Assembly (NCBI GenBank): GCA_963823505.1
Contig: CAWGLY010000006.1
Coordinates: 248,001 to 312,000 of the forward strand
Direction: 5' to 3'
Length of the DNA stretch: 64,000 nucleotides
Origin: DATHZQ01 sp963823505
Lineage (GTDB): Bacteria > Actinomycetota > Acidimicrobiia > Spongiisociales > UBA5794
The position numbers and the translations under genes are program-made. Below the pieces are notes generated by a model that was given only the letters and a program-made list of their open reading frames with translations, had not been told where the DNA came from and made no database searches. This document shows positions 43,702 through 52,016 of the stretch, one piece after another; positions within the stretch are counted from its first letter, which is position 1; every line of letters starts with the position of its first letter.

Positions 43702-45890
43702 CGGAGACCGAGGCTCCTGCGAGACCAGAAGCTCCAGCGCCGATTCCGGTAGGCGGGGATCGGTCACGCACGATTGCGTGGTCGGCGCTCGCCCTCGCTG
43801 CGCTCGCCGTGATCTACGCCGGGTTTCAACTCGTCCACTATTCCGCGCTTCGTGACGAGGCCCGCTCAGAGGCGGAGAGTGCCGCCGTCAACGCGACCCG
43901 AACGTCGGCCGAGTCCGTTGACAACCTCCTCACGGAGATCGGCGCCGTAGTCGACGGCCTCACTACCCGGCTCACAAACGGCGATATCGGCGATGGCCTC
44001 GAAGCCCGGCTCGAATCGGCCGGGGAATCCGGCATGATGTTTGACCGCACTGCATGCAATCGTGGCGACGCGGTGGTGACCGAACTCGAGCGATCACTCT
44101 GCGAGGCCGCCACGTCGATCCCCGAGTTGAACGGCATCGGTGTGATCTTCGATCCGTCGGTCGACGCGGCGACGGACTACCGGCCCTATGCCAATCGCAT
44201 CGATGGGCCGCTGCAGCTCGGCGAGCTTGCATTCCGTGATCCGCTGACCACCGATTGGTATGTTGCCGCTGCGCAGGAGGGGGCGCTGTGGATCCACCCC
44301 CGGTTCGGGGCCACGAGCCAGACGCTGCTGGCCATCTATGCCTCGCCGTTTTTTGCTGCAGACGGATCGGTGCGGGGCGTCATGATCGCGTCGTACACCC
44401 TGGACCAACTCGCCGACGATCTGCGCTGGCTTGGTGTCGGCGCGACGGGCTATTCGATGATTCTCAGCGATCGCGGCTTGCTGCTGAGTCATCCTCAGTC
44501 GGGCCGTGTCGAGGGCAGCTTCGCTACCGATGGCGCCTCTCCGGAGGGGCTCGTCGCCGAGTTTGGACGGCTGGCATCCGCCGGCGGCGGCCCGAGCGGC
44601 CTCGAGACCGGTCTCCGCGACGACGTCACCAACGCTGATGCGTGGCTTGTGTACGAACCGATTCCCTCGGTCGGGTGGACGTTCGGAGCGGTCGTGGTCG
44701 AGCCCGAAGTACTGGGCCGCACGTCTGAGCAGACCCGGACGCTGCTCAACATCGCACTGGCAGTCATGGCAGCCCTGTTGCTGATCGCCGTCGTCGTGTT
44801 TCGTGTGCATCGCGGGAGCTACGCGGGCATCTGGGCGCTCTCGATCATGACCGGGCTGTTTGCGCTGCTGGGTATCGGCCTGGTCTGGTACCTCACCATC
44901 TCAGGTCCGAGCGATGGAGCGACGTCCGTGACTCGGGGATCGACGGCGATCGAGCCTCCTGCCATCGCCGCCGGGACCGAACCCATCTCGGCAGGGGTGT
45001 TCGTGCAGTCCGTGGAGTTCACAGGGGCGAACGACGTCACCGTCAGCGGCATCGCTTGGCAAGAGCTACGGAGCGACGAGGAGGCAGGCCCGCCGGGGTT
45101 CGTGCTCCCCGAGGCCGACGAATCGACGTTCACCGAGCAGTATCGGGAAGTAGACGGCAACCTCACAAGGGTGGGTTGGGCGTTCACCGCCAGCCTGCGC
45201 CAGGCCTTCGACTACTCCCGCTACCCGCTCGACCGGGAGACGGTATGGCTCCGTCTGTGGCCGGGCAACTTCTCCACCGAGACTCCGCTGCTCCCCGACC
45301 TCACCTCGTACACGACGCTCGCCGCGTCGACGAAGCCGGGGATAGAGCGCGACTTCGTCGTCGAGGGGTGGACGCTCGACGGTAGCTCGTTCTCGTATCG
45401 TGACAATGTCTACAACACCAGCTTTGGCCCCACCGACCGTGCAGGGGAAGCCGTCACCGAGCTGTATTTCAACGTCCACCTCAAGCGCTCGTTCCTCGAT
45501 GCCATGATGTCGCAGCTCGTGCCGCTCGCCGTCGTGGCCGTGCTGCTGTTCGGCGTGCTCCTCATCACCACAGAGGAGCGCATCCTCAGCGAACAACTCG
45601 GTTTCTCGACGCTCGCCGTGCTCGGCTACTGCGCTGCACTGTTCTTCGTCGTCATCGTGTCCCACAACGAGTTGCGATCGGAGCTGCGCGCCCAGCAGGT
45701 CATCTACCTGGAGTACTTCTATTTCGCTGCCTACGCCGCGATCCTCGCGGTATCGACGAATGCCATCCTCGTAGGCTCCGGTCGCGGCGGGCGCATCATC
45801 GGTTATCGAGACAACGTGGTTCCGTCATGGCTGTTCTGGCCGGTGCTGAATGGCGCGTTGCTCCTCGTCACGGTGGTTGCCTTCTACTGA
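43698..45890 (+). CDS. dCache sensor fused to a pentameric ligand-gated ion channel-like module
   Basis: A 730-residue membrane protein. One helix (residues ~24-46) leads into an extracytoplasmic double Cache (PDC) region (~47-345), with SIPELNGIGVIFDPSVD, TDWYVAAAQEGALWIHPRFG, SFYTLDQLADDL-like ASYTLDQLADDLRWLG and GYSMILSDRGLLLSHP. Two helices follow (~349-398). Residues ~415-595 then look like the beta-sandwich of pentameric channels, with the Pro-loop SRYPLDRETVWLRLWPG near 508 and VEGWTLDGSSFSY. Four helices end the chain: M1 (MMSQLVPLAVVAVLLFGVLL), M2 (LGFSTLAVLGYCAALFFVVI), M3 (VIYLEYFYFAAYAAILAVST) and M4 (PSWLFWPVLNGALLLVTVVA). The order matches GLIC. I read it as a ligand-gated channel with an added sensor; ion selectivity and ligand are unknown. 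Confidence 0.72.
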   Translation: MTETEAPARPEAPAPIPVGGDRSRTIAWSALALAALAVIYAGFQLVHYSALRDEARSEAESAAVNATRTSAESVDNLLTEIGAVVDGLTTRLTNGDIGDGLEARLESAGESGMMFDRTACNRGDAVVTELERSLCEAATSIPELNGIGVIFDPSVDAATDYRPYANRIDGPLQLGELAFRDPLTTDWYVAAAQEGALWIHPRFGATSQTLLAIYASPFFAADGSVRGVMIASYTLDQLADDLRWLGVGATGYSMILSDRGLLLSHPQSGRVEGSFATDGASPEGLVAEFGRLASAGGGPSGLETGLRDDVTNADAWLVYEPIPSVGWTFGAVVVEPEVLGRTSEQTRTLLNIALAVMAALLLIAVVVFRVHRGSYAGIWALSIMTGLFALLGIGLVWYLTISGPSDGATSVTRGSTAIEPPAIAAGTEPISAGVFVQSVEFTGANDVTVSGIAWQELRSDEEAGPPGFVLPEADESTFTEQYREVDGNLTRVGWAFTASLRQAFDYSRYPLDRETVWLRLWPGNFSTETPLLPDLTSYTTLAASTKPGIERDFVVEGWTLDGSSFSYRDNVYNTSFGPTDRAGEAVTELYFNVHLKRSFLDAMMSQLVPLAVVAVLLFGVLLITTEERILSEQLGFSTLAVLGYCAALFFVVIVSHNELRSELRAQQVIYLEYFYFAAYAAILAVSTNAILVGSGRGGRIIGYRDNVVPSWLFWPVLNGALLLVTVVAFY

Positions 45891-46944
45891 ACGCCGAGCC
45901 GGAGCTGTGTTGCCCTGGCCTCCGCCACATCCGTCGGCTTGCGCACGCTCGAGGCGAAGTTCTCTGGCCGGTGTCGCGGCTGGGGACCGCCACACTCTTC
46001 GATCGCCGAGGCGACCAGACCAGCGATGCGCTCCAAGGTGCCGGCAGAAGCGTTGCGGCCCCGCCGGTACCACTCCCCATAGGTCTGCAGGAGATCGGGC
46101 CGGTGCTCGGCGAGCCACGCCAGGTAGTGGTCGCGTATCCCCGGGCCGAGGTGGAGCACGACGTGGCCAATGCCGACGGCTCCCGCGGCAACGGCGGCTT
46201 CGACGACGGTTCTGATCTGTTCGGGAGTGTCGGACAGCCCCGGCAGGATCGGGCCCATCAGCACCCCGGACCGGACGCCAGCCTCGTTGAGCTTGGCGAC
46301 GGCTTCGATCCGGCGGGCGGGATGTGGGGTACCCGGCTCCGTCAGCTTCCAGACGTCCGGATCGAGCGTGCCGACGGAGAAGTCGACCCGAACCTTGGCG
46401 TGCCTCGCCGCCGCCGCGAGGAGGTCGATGTCACGAAGCACGAGCGGAGACTTGGTGAGTATCGAGAACGGGTTGCGACGCTCCGCAAGGACTTCGATGA
46501 TTCCTCGGGTCAGCCGGTACTTGCCCTCTGCCGGCTGATACGGATCGGTGTTGGTACCCATCGCAATCAGGTCGCCGCCCCACCGGCTCCCTGAGACGTC
46601 TCGGCACGCACCAGGTCGATGGCGTTGCGCTTCACGACGATCTTGCGGTCGAAGTCCTCGCCGATCCCCAGCCCCAGGTATTCGTGGGTCGGTCTGGCGA
46701 AGCAGTAGGTGCAGGAATGGCTGCAGCCGCGGTAGGCGTTGATGGTGTAGCCAAAGCCAAACCGCGGACCGCCCGGGACCTTGTTGATGATCGTCTTGGC
46801 ATCGACCTCGAGAAACTCGAGACCACGGAACGCGCCTCTCCCGACCACCCGCAAGGCCGGTGCAAACAGCACGGCCTGCGGCACGGGCTGATCGGCAAGC
46901 TTCCATCGAAGTTCGTCGGACACCCGCCGAGCGTAGTCGAACAT
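45884..46944 (-). pseudogene. Radical SAM protein of the Rv2578c-like family, frameshifted
   Basis: Two frames make one radical SAM protein. The N-terminal frame (125 codons) starts MFDYARRVSDELRWKLADQP and has INAYRGCSHSCTYCFARPTH, the C-x3-C-x2-C site for the 4Fe-4S cluster and SAM. It breaks after NAIDLVRAET, near 46600. The second frame, one base back, resumes GSRWGGDLIAMGTNTDPYQP and runs through NPFSILTKSPLVLRDIDLL, VRVDFSVGTLDPDVWKLTEP and GVLMGPILPGLSDTPEQI to its stop. Rejoined, it would be ~353 residues, the family's usual size, with nothing missing. No slippery sequence is visible, so either a recent mutation or a base missed in the assembly. The substrate of this family is unknown. 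Confidence 0.82.
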
Positions 46945-47007
46945 ACGTTCGACACAAGCGGATCTTGGGCGAGGTACGGTTGCTGCCTATCAGGGTGAGG
47001 AGCACGA

Positions 47008-47933
47008 ATGCCCCCAACCATCGATCTCGATCGTCTCATGTCATCCGCCCAGCGGGCGCTGGCGGAGCGCTGGGCGATGGATGTCACGCTGTACCTGCAA
47101 CGTCCGATCCGGTCGGACTGGGGCCGGCACACCTTGCTCCTGTGCAACGTCGACGCCGGCGCCGGAAAGCCGACGACCGCGGTCGTCAAGGCGGCGGTGG
47201 AATCGAATGCCGCGATCTTCAACGCATGGGCCGCGCTGGAGTGGCTCAACGGCCTCGGCACGATCTCCCCTCTCATCCCCGCCATCTATGCGGGGAACGT
47301 CGAGGATCAGTTGGTCGTCCTCGAGGATCTCGGCGCCGGACCGTCCCTCCACCGCATGCTGCAGACCCGGCCCACATGGGCCATCGACGCTCTTGTCGAC
47401 AGCCAGCACCTGCTCGGATCGATCCACTCCGCAACCCGGGGCCGGGCCGCTGAGCTGAGAGCGCGCAGAGCAATCCTGCCGGGGGGGCCTCCTCCACCGG
47501 CGGTTGCAACATCCGTCGAGGCGATGCGTGCCGAGCTGGAGGAGTGGGGGAGGTCGCTCTCGCCCAAAGAGGTCGGTGAGCTGGCGGCCGTGGCGGCCGC
47601 CCTCGAGATTGCCGAACCGCTGCCGTCGTCGACGGCTACCCCGAGTACGAAGATGACGGCCGCTTCGGCGACGACCTCGTAGCTGCCGGTGCGGTGTGGA
47701 TGGTCGAGATCCTCCGCAGAAGCCGGCCGAAGGTCGCAGGCGACAGGCCAAACAGATTCTTCGGCGTCACGGCAAGCCAGAGAGTCCTGGCAACCCTGGC
47801 TGCGTTCCGAGACGCCGCCGCCACCCACGACCGTATGCCGCACCTTGCATCGTGGGCACAGGATCTGGGAAAGCGCCTCGAATCACACTGGCCTGACCAC
47901 CCACCCCTTCCCGAAGCCGCAGGCCTGGTCTGA
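47008..47933 (+). pseudogene. Decayed aminoglycoside-phosphotransferase-like kinase
   Basis: The first frame (224 codons) has an N-lobe like APH-fold kinases: TTAVVKAAVESNAAIFNAWA with the ATP lysine, AALEWLNGLG, and LVVLEDLGAGPSLHRMLQ as the hinge. It leaves the family near LEIAEPLPS (about 47620). A second frame, one base back, gives DGYPEYEDDGRFGDDLVAAG, then VWMVEILRRS, ASQRVLATLAAFRDAAATHD and a C-terminus typical of these kinases. The catalytic H-G-D and D-F-E/D-x-D segments, normally between these parts, are found in no frame, so roughly 60-70 residues appear deleted and the join is out of frame. It should be inactive. Divergent from the radical SAM gene, 63 nt away. Confidence 0.65.
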
Positions 47934-47952
47934 CGTGGGCACCGCCGCTCCG

Positions 47953-47973
47953 ACCCCACAGCCGTCCTGGGGT
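47953..47973. terminator. Hairpin between convergent genes
   Basis: ACCCCA, 9-nt loop, TGGGGT lies in the 44-nt gap between the decayed kinase gene and nucS. It could end both transcripts; no T-run. Confidence 0.4.
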
Positions 47974-47977
47974 AGCG

Positions 47978-48637
47978 TCAGAACAGGCGGAGCATGGGAG
48001 AGTCGATGCCGCGAAGAACGTCGTAGTCGACTTCGACCCAGCCGATGCCGCGGTCGTCGGCCAAGGTGCGGGCCTGGGGCTTGACCTGCTGGGCGACGAA
48101 GATACCGCGCACCGGCGCCAGGAGCTCGTCCCTGTTGAGGAACTCCAGGTAGCGGGTGAGCTGTTCGACACCGTCGATCTCGCCACGTCGCTTCACCTCG
48201 ATCGCCACGGTCGTCCCTGACGCATCTCTGCACAGCAGATCGACGGGACCGATCGGGGTCGGGTACTCCCGTCGGACCAGTTCCAATCCCGCTTCGATCT
48301 CACCGGGCGTTTCGGCGAGAAGCCGCTGCAACTCCGATTCGACGCCATCTTTTTGGAGACCGGGGTCGTCGCCCATCTCGACGCTGGTCTCGAAGTGCAC
48401 CTCGGTGAACGTGATCGTCAGCCGTTCGCCCTTCGGGTTGGTGACGATCCAGCGCCCTTCCTCCTCCGTCAGGTAGTTGGGTGCGTTCATCCAATTGAGC
48501 GGCTTGTACGCGCCGCCGTCGGCGTGGACCGCCACACACCCGTCGGCCTTCACCATGACGAGTCGGGTGGCCACCGGCAGATGAGCCGTCAGCCTGCCGT
48601 CGTAGTCGACCGTGCAGTCAGCAACAACGATGCGCAT
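47978..48637 (-). CDS. nucS: Mismatch-specific endonuclease NucS (EndoMS)
   Basis: A 219-residue nuclease that cuts both strands at mismatches and provides non-canonical mismatch repair in Actinobacteria and archaea lacking MutS-MutL. The N-terminal DNA-binding half starts MRIVVADCTVDYDGRLTAHL and has GAYKPLNWMNAPNYL. The C-terminal RecB-like nuclease has VESELQRLLAETPGEIEAGL, GPVDLLCRDASGTTVAIEVK (D...ExK catalytic site) and RRGEIDGVEQLTRYLEFLNR. It ends PMLRLF, matching the beta-clamp-binding tail of the family. TACGCT eight nt before the ATG may be the -10 box of a leaderless promoter. Confidence 0.95.
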   Translation of the reverse strand: MRIVVADCTVDYDGRLTAHLPVATRLVMVKADGCVAVHADGGAYKPLNWMNAPNYLTEEEGRWIVTNPKGERLTITFTEVHFETSVEMGDDPGLQKDGVESELQRLLAETPGEIEAGLELVRREYPTPIGPVDLLCRDASGTTVAIEVKRRGEIDGVEQLTRYLEFLNRDELLAPVRGIFVAQQVKPQARTLADDRGIGWVEVDYDVLRGIDSPMLRLF

Positions 48638-48658
48638 GGCCCCGCAGCGTAGTGAGGC

Positions 48659-49111
48659 TCATCCACCCTTCGGATCGGGTGCGGTCTCGATCCTCCACAA
48701 CAGCACAGCAAGCAAGACGAGGTCGACGACGACCCCGACGACGCTCTCCCACATGCCGAGAATCGAGAGCACGAGTGAGAACACGGTGACGACCGCCGCA
48801 AACCGCAACCATCCCTGCCAGCCCAACCACTCGCCGGAGGCTGCTGCTAGATAAGCAACCGCCACCACTGCCCAGGCGAATCCGACGAGTCGGAGCATGG
48901 CCGGATCAGAGATCGTCCATGCTCCTCCGAGGTAGTCGAGAGACTCACCATCGGTCGCAGCCTGGAAGGAGCGAGACGTGCCCACCAGATGTGCGAAACC
49001 GTGGGCGGCAAGGAAGAGCGACACTCCGGCAGGCCAAGCGAACCTGACCCAATCGGCGCGACGACCCTGGCGAAGAGCGGCGGTGTCACCGTGCGCATCC
49101 ACGCCTGTCAC
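48659..49111 (-). CDS. Small membrane protein, unknown function
   Basis: A 150-residue protein with four hydrophobic segments: FAWPAGVSLFLAAHGFAHLV, MLRLVGFAWAVVAVAYLAAA, FAAVVTVFSLVLSILGMW and VVGVVVDLVLLAVLLWRI. The H-G-x-x-H pattern in the first segment recurs in a family of uncharacterised actinobacterial membrane proteins, but I cannot name a function. The start is GTG. It precedes nucS on the same strand by 21 nt; co-transcription is possible. Confidence 0.7.
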   Translation of the reverse strand: MTGVDAHGDTAALRQGRRADWVRFAWPAGVSLFLAAHGFAHLVGTSRSFQAATDGESLDYLGGAWTISDPAMLRLVGFAWAVVAVAYLAAASGEWLGWQGWLRFAAVVTVFSLVLSILGMWESVVGVVVDLVLLAVLLWRIETAPDPKGG

Positions 49112-49224
49112 GATCCGCCCCCGGCCCGCCGACAGCTAGGGGGCGAAGGTCCTTGGGCGGGACCCAAACCAGGGCCGCTCGCCAGGCCGCATGACCCGTC
49201 GGGGGTCAACGCCGCACCACGGGC

Positions 49225-49779
49225 CTACGAGGAGCCGGCCTCCACCACGGGCCGCGCCAGCAGCAGCGCCATGACGGTCAGGGCATCCGTGACGCCGCCC
49301 GTCTCCACCATCTCGATCGCCTGCTGAAAGGGAACCGTGCGCACTTCGAGGACTTCGGTCGGGTCGGGATCACGTGCAGTCTCGGTCAGGTCGGTGGCAA
49401 GGTAGAGATGGGCGATCTCCGAGGAGATGCAGTTCGACACCTGAATCGGGCCACCGAGTTGCCGGTAGGACGCGGCGACGAGTCCGGCCTCTTCACGCAA
49501 CTCACGGGAGGCAATCTCCCGGGGCGAGTCCTCGATCGGACCGCCGCCTGCGATGATCTCCCACGAGTATTGCTCCGTCGGATACCGGTACTGGCCGATC
49601 AGCACGACGTCACGATCTGCGGTCAGCGCAACGACACCCGCCGCCAGCCGTGTCGAGACGACACCGTAGATCCCCGGATTGCCGTCGGGTCGGATGACCT
49701 GATCTTCACGGACCGACATCCACGGATTGGCGTAGACCTCCTGCGAGGACAACGTTGTCCAGGGGTTCTCCGTGCTCAT
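49225..49779 (-). CDS. Nudix hydrolase (ADP-ribose pyrophosphatase-like)
   Basis: A 184-residue Nudix enzyme. The Nudix box reads GGGPIEDSPREIASRELREE followed by AGL, with the full metal-binding R-E-x-x-E-E. Upstream VVLIGQYRYPTEQYSWEIIA and downstream PIQVSNCISSEIAHLYLATD place it with ADP-ribose or nucleoside-diphosphate-sugar hydrolases (NudF/NudE-like). It would turn ADP-ribose into AMP and ribose 5-phosphate, helpful where sirtuin and NAD turnover occur. It ends the leftward group 20 nt after sufB's stop and may be co-transcribed with it. Confidence 0.88.
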   Translation of the reverse strand: MSTENPWTTLSSQEVYANPWMSVREDQVIRPDGNPGIYGVVSTRLAAGVVALTADRDVVLIGQYRYPTEQYSWEIIAGGGPIEDSPREIASRELREEAGLVAASYRQLGGPIQVSNCISSEIAHLYLATDLTETARDPDPTEVLEVRTVPFQQAIEMVETGGVTDALTVMALLLARPVVEAGSS

Positions 49780-49798
49780 CGGGAAGACGCGACGGCAA

Positions 49799-51205
49799 TC
49801 AGCCGACGGCGCCCTCCATCTGGAGCTCGATGAGGCGGTTCAGCTCGACGGCGTACTCCATAGGGAGCTCTTTGACGATGGGCTCGATGAAGCCCGCAAC
49901 GATCATCGCCGTTGCCTCTTCCTCGGTCAGGCCACGGCTCATCAGGTAGAAGAGCTGCTCCTCACCGACCTTGGACACCGTTGCCTCATGGCCGATCTCG
50001 GTGTTGGACTCCTCGATCTCCATGTAGGGATACGTGTCGGACCGGGAGTCCTCGTCGAGGATGAGCGCATCGCAGCGGACGAACGACCTCGCATCCGTTG
50101 CCCCAGGCTCGACCCGGACCAGGCCGCGGTAGCCGGCTCGCCCCCCGTCCTTCGAGATGGACTTCGAGGTGATCAGCGAGGTCGTATTCGGTGCGACATG
50201 GACCATCTTGGCTCCCGCATCCTGATGCTGTCCCTCACCGGCAAAGGCGATCGAGAGCACCTCGCCGTGGGCACCCTCCTCCATCAGCCACACCGCGGGA
50301 TACTTCATGGTGAGCTTGGAGCCGAGGTTGCCGTCGATCCACTCCATGGTGGCGTTCTTGTACGCAACGGCGCGCTTGGTGACCAGGTTGTACACGTTGT
50401 TGGACCAGTTCTGGATCGTGGTGTAGCGGCAGCGGCCGCCCTCTTTGACCACGATCTCCACGACGGCCGAGTGCAGCGAGTCGCTGGAGTAGATCGGAGC
50501 GGAGCACCCCTCGACGTAGTGCACATACGCGCCCTCGTCGACGATGATCAGCGTCCTCTCGAATTGGCCCATGTTCTCGGCGTTGATCCGGAAGTAGGCC
50601 TGCAGCGGCTGATCCACGTGCACTCCCGGGGGTACGTAGATGAAGGAGCCACCCGACCAGACCGACGAGTTGAGGGCTGCGTACTTGTTGTCGTTCGGGG
50701 GGATGATCGTGCCGAAGTACTCCTGCACGATCTCGGGATACTCGCGCACCGCGGTGTCCATGTCGGTGAACAACACGCCCAAAGATTCCAGATCTTCACG
50801 GTTGCGGTGGTACACGACCTCCGACTCGTACTGGGCGGTGACGCCTGCGAGGTACTTGCGCTCTGCCTGAGGGATGCCGAGCTTCTCGTACGTCTCCTTG
50901 ATGGAGTCGGGGACCATGTCCCAGTCCTTTGCCTGGCCCTCCATCGGCTTGATGTAGTAGTAGATGTCGTCGAAGTCGATCTCGTCGAGCGTGCCCCCGC
51001 CGCCCCATGTGGGCACCGGCTTCCGCAGGAAACGCTTGTAAGCCTTCAGGCGGAACTCGAGCATCCACTCGGGCTCCTTCTTGATCTGCGACATCTCGCG
51101 GATGATTTCCTCGTTGAGGCCCTTCTTCGGCTTGAAGACGTAGTCGGCCTCCGTGTCGGACCACCCCAGGGCGTACTTGCCGAGATCAATGTCAACGGTG
51201 GTCAT
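49799..51205 (-). CDS. sufB: Fe-S cluster assembly protein SufB
   Basis: A 468-residue core scaffold of the SufBC2D complex. Characteristic stretches are GLNEEIIREMSQIKKEPEWM, VWSGGSFIYVPPGVHVDQPL, VHYVEGCSAPIYSSDSLHSA, FVRCDALILDEDSRSDTYPY (conserved sulfur-path Cys near residue 378) and GHEATVSKVGEEQLFYLMSR. GAGGAG precedes the ATG. It stands alone, 10 kb from sufD and sufC; in many Actinobacteria these genes are contiguous. A perfect inverted repeat lies 36 nt before the start and may set its regulation apart. Confidence 0.96.
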   Translation of the reverse strand: MTTVDIDLGKYALGWSDTEADYVFKPKKGLNEEIIREMSQIKKEPEWMLEFRLKAYKRFLRKPVPTWGGGGTLDEIDFDDIYYYIKPMEGQAKDWDMVPDSIKETYEKLGIPQAERKYLAGVTAQYESEVVYHRNREDLESLGVLFTDMDTAVREYPEIVQEYFGTIIPPNDNKYAALNSSVWSGGSFIYVPPGVHVDQPLQAYFRINAENMGQFERTLIIVDEGAYVHYVEGCSAPIYSSDSLHSAVVEIVVKEGGRCRYTTIQNWSNNVYNLVTKRAVAYKNATMEWIDGNLGSKLTMKYPAVWLMEEGAHGEVLSIAFAGEGQHQDAGAKMVHVAPNTTSLITSKSISKDGGRAGYRGLVRVEPGATDARSFVRCDALILDEDSRSDTYPYMEIEESNTEIGHEATVSKVGEEQLFYLMSRGLTEEEATAMIVAGFIEPIVKELPMEYAVELNRLIELQMEGAVG

Positions 51206-51241
51206 GTGGTCACTCCTCTGGAGAGGTCATCGAGAGAATTT

Positions 51242-51259
51242 GCACTATCGGCATAGTGC
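51242..51259 (-). promoter_or_regulatory. Inverted repeat in the sufB promoter region (operator candidate)
   Basis: GCACTAT-cggc-ATAGTGC, a perfect 7+7 repeat, lies 36 nt upstream of the sufB ATG, where a promoter is expected. It is a likely site for a dimeric regulator of Fe-S assembly; the regulator is not in the window. Confidence 0.5.
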
Positions 51260-51315
51260 GATTGTCGCACACCCGGAGAGCCTACTCAAGGCGGGCAGGT
51301 GAGAGTGATTTTGGG

Positions 51316-51377
51316 GTCACGCAGCGCCGGGGCGGGGGAGGGAGGGGGAAGACCTGACCGTCCCGGCGCTGCGTGAC
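51316..51377. repeat. Long inverted repeat with purine-rich loop
   Basis: Two perfect 16-nt arms (GTCACGCAGCGCCGGG and its reverse complement) are 30 nt apart; the loop is almost all G and A on this strand. It lies between sufB's upstream region and the stop of the next leftward gene, 90 nt away. It may be a terminator, an RNA element or a remnant of a small mobile element. Confidence 0.6.
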
Positions 51378-51467
51378 AACGCGTCGTATCTACTACAACG
51401 ACGGCGGGGCGGTGCCTGTTCCCTGTCGTGTGCGGTTTTGCGAACCGGGCGAGGACGGTGCCCTCGC

Positions 51468-52016
51468 TCATATCGAGACAACGATCAGGGTCGATACGAC
51501 CGCGGCTACGCCCAGGGCGGGCAGCATGACACGAAGGGCGACGTCTCGACCCCTGCTCGTGGTCACGCCCCACGTCAGCGAGCCCGCGGCCAATGCGGCA
51601 AACCCAGAGGCAAAGGCGAGGAAACTGGCGGCGGCGGCGGCCGGGTCCGGGTCTTGGGCACACGACCAGAAGCAGCCGGTTGCGGCGATATTCGCCAACC
51701 ACGCACTGGCGAGCACCGCGACACACGAAACGAGGCCCAAGAAGAGCCCGACCGCGACGCGCACGATCCGGCGTGTCCGGCCCGTGGAGGCGCCGGGGCT
51801 CGGAACCTCTCCGGTTCCCGCATCCTCCATTCCCTTCACCCCCAACTCGGGATCTGCGGGAGCCAGGCGCCCGTCGCACCGTCGTCCCGGATCGTCGCCG
51901 CCGATCGACGGCGGGGCGAAGATCTCCCCCTGCCGGCCGGTCGGCGCCACCCACAATGACCGCCATGCCGCCTGGTCCTCCTGGTCGTACGCCAGGATCA
52001 GGAGGCCGCCCGTCAC
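51468..52016 (-). CDS. Membrane protein, unknown function
   Basis: A 182-residue protein with a ~75-residue hydrophilic N-terminal part, then about three hydrophobic segments: VRVAVGLFLGLVSCVAVLA, SFLAFASGFAALAAGSLTW and VMLPALGVAAVVSTLIVVSI. The GTG start overlaps the glutamate synthase stop as GTGA; an internal ATG (MEDAGTGEVPSPG) would give a ~120-residue protein and is a fair alternative. No recognisable family and no link to glutamate synthesis other than position. Confidence 0.55.
   Translation of the reverse strand: MTGGLLILAYDQEDQAAWRSLWVAPTGRQGEIFAPPSIGGDDPGRRCDGRLAPADPELGVKGMEDAGTGEVPSPGASTGRTRRIVRVAVGLFLGLVSCVAVLASAWLANIAATGCFWSCAQDPDPAAAAASFLAFASGFAALAAGSLTWGVTTSRGRDVALRVMLPALGVAAVVSTLIVVSI

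Noticed and set aside
46590..46610. Programmed ribosomal frameshift in the radical SAM gene.
   Set aside because: No slippery heptamer or downstream pseudoknot is seen, and this family is not known to use recoding.
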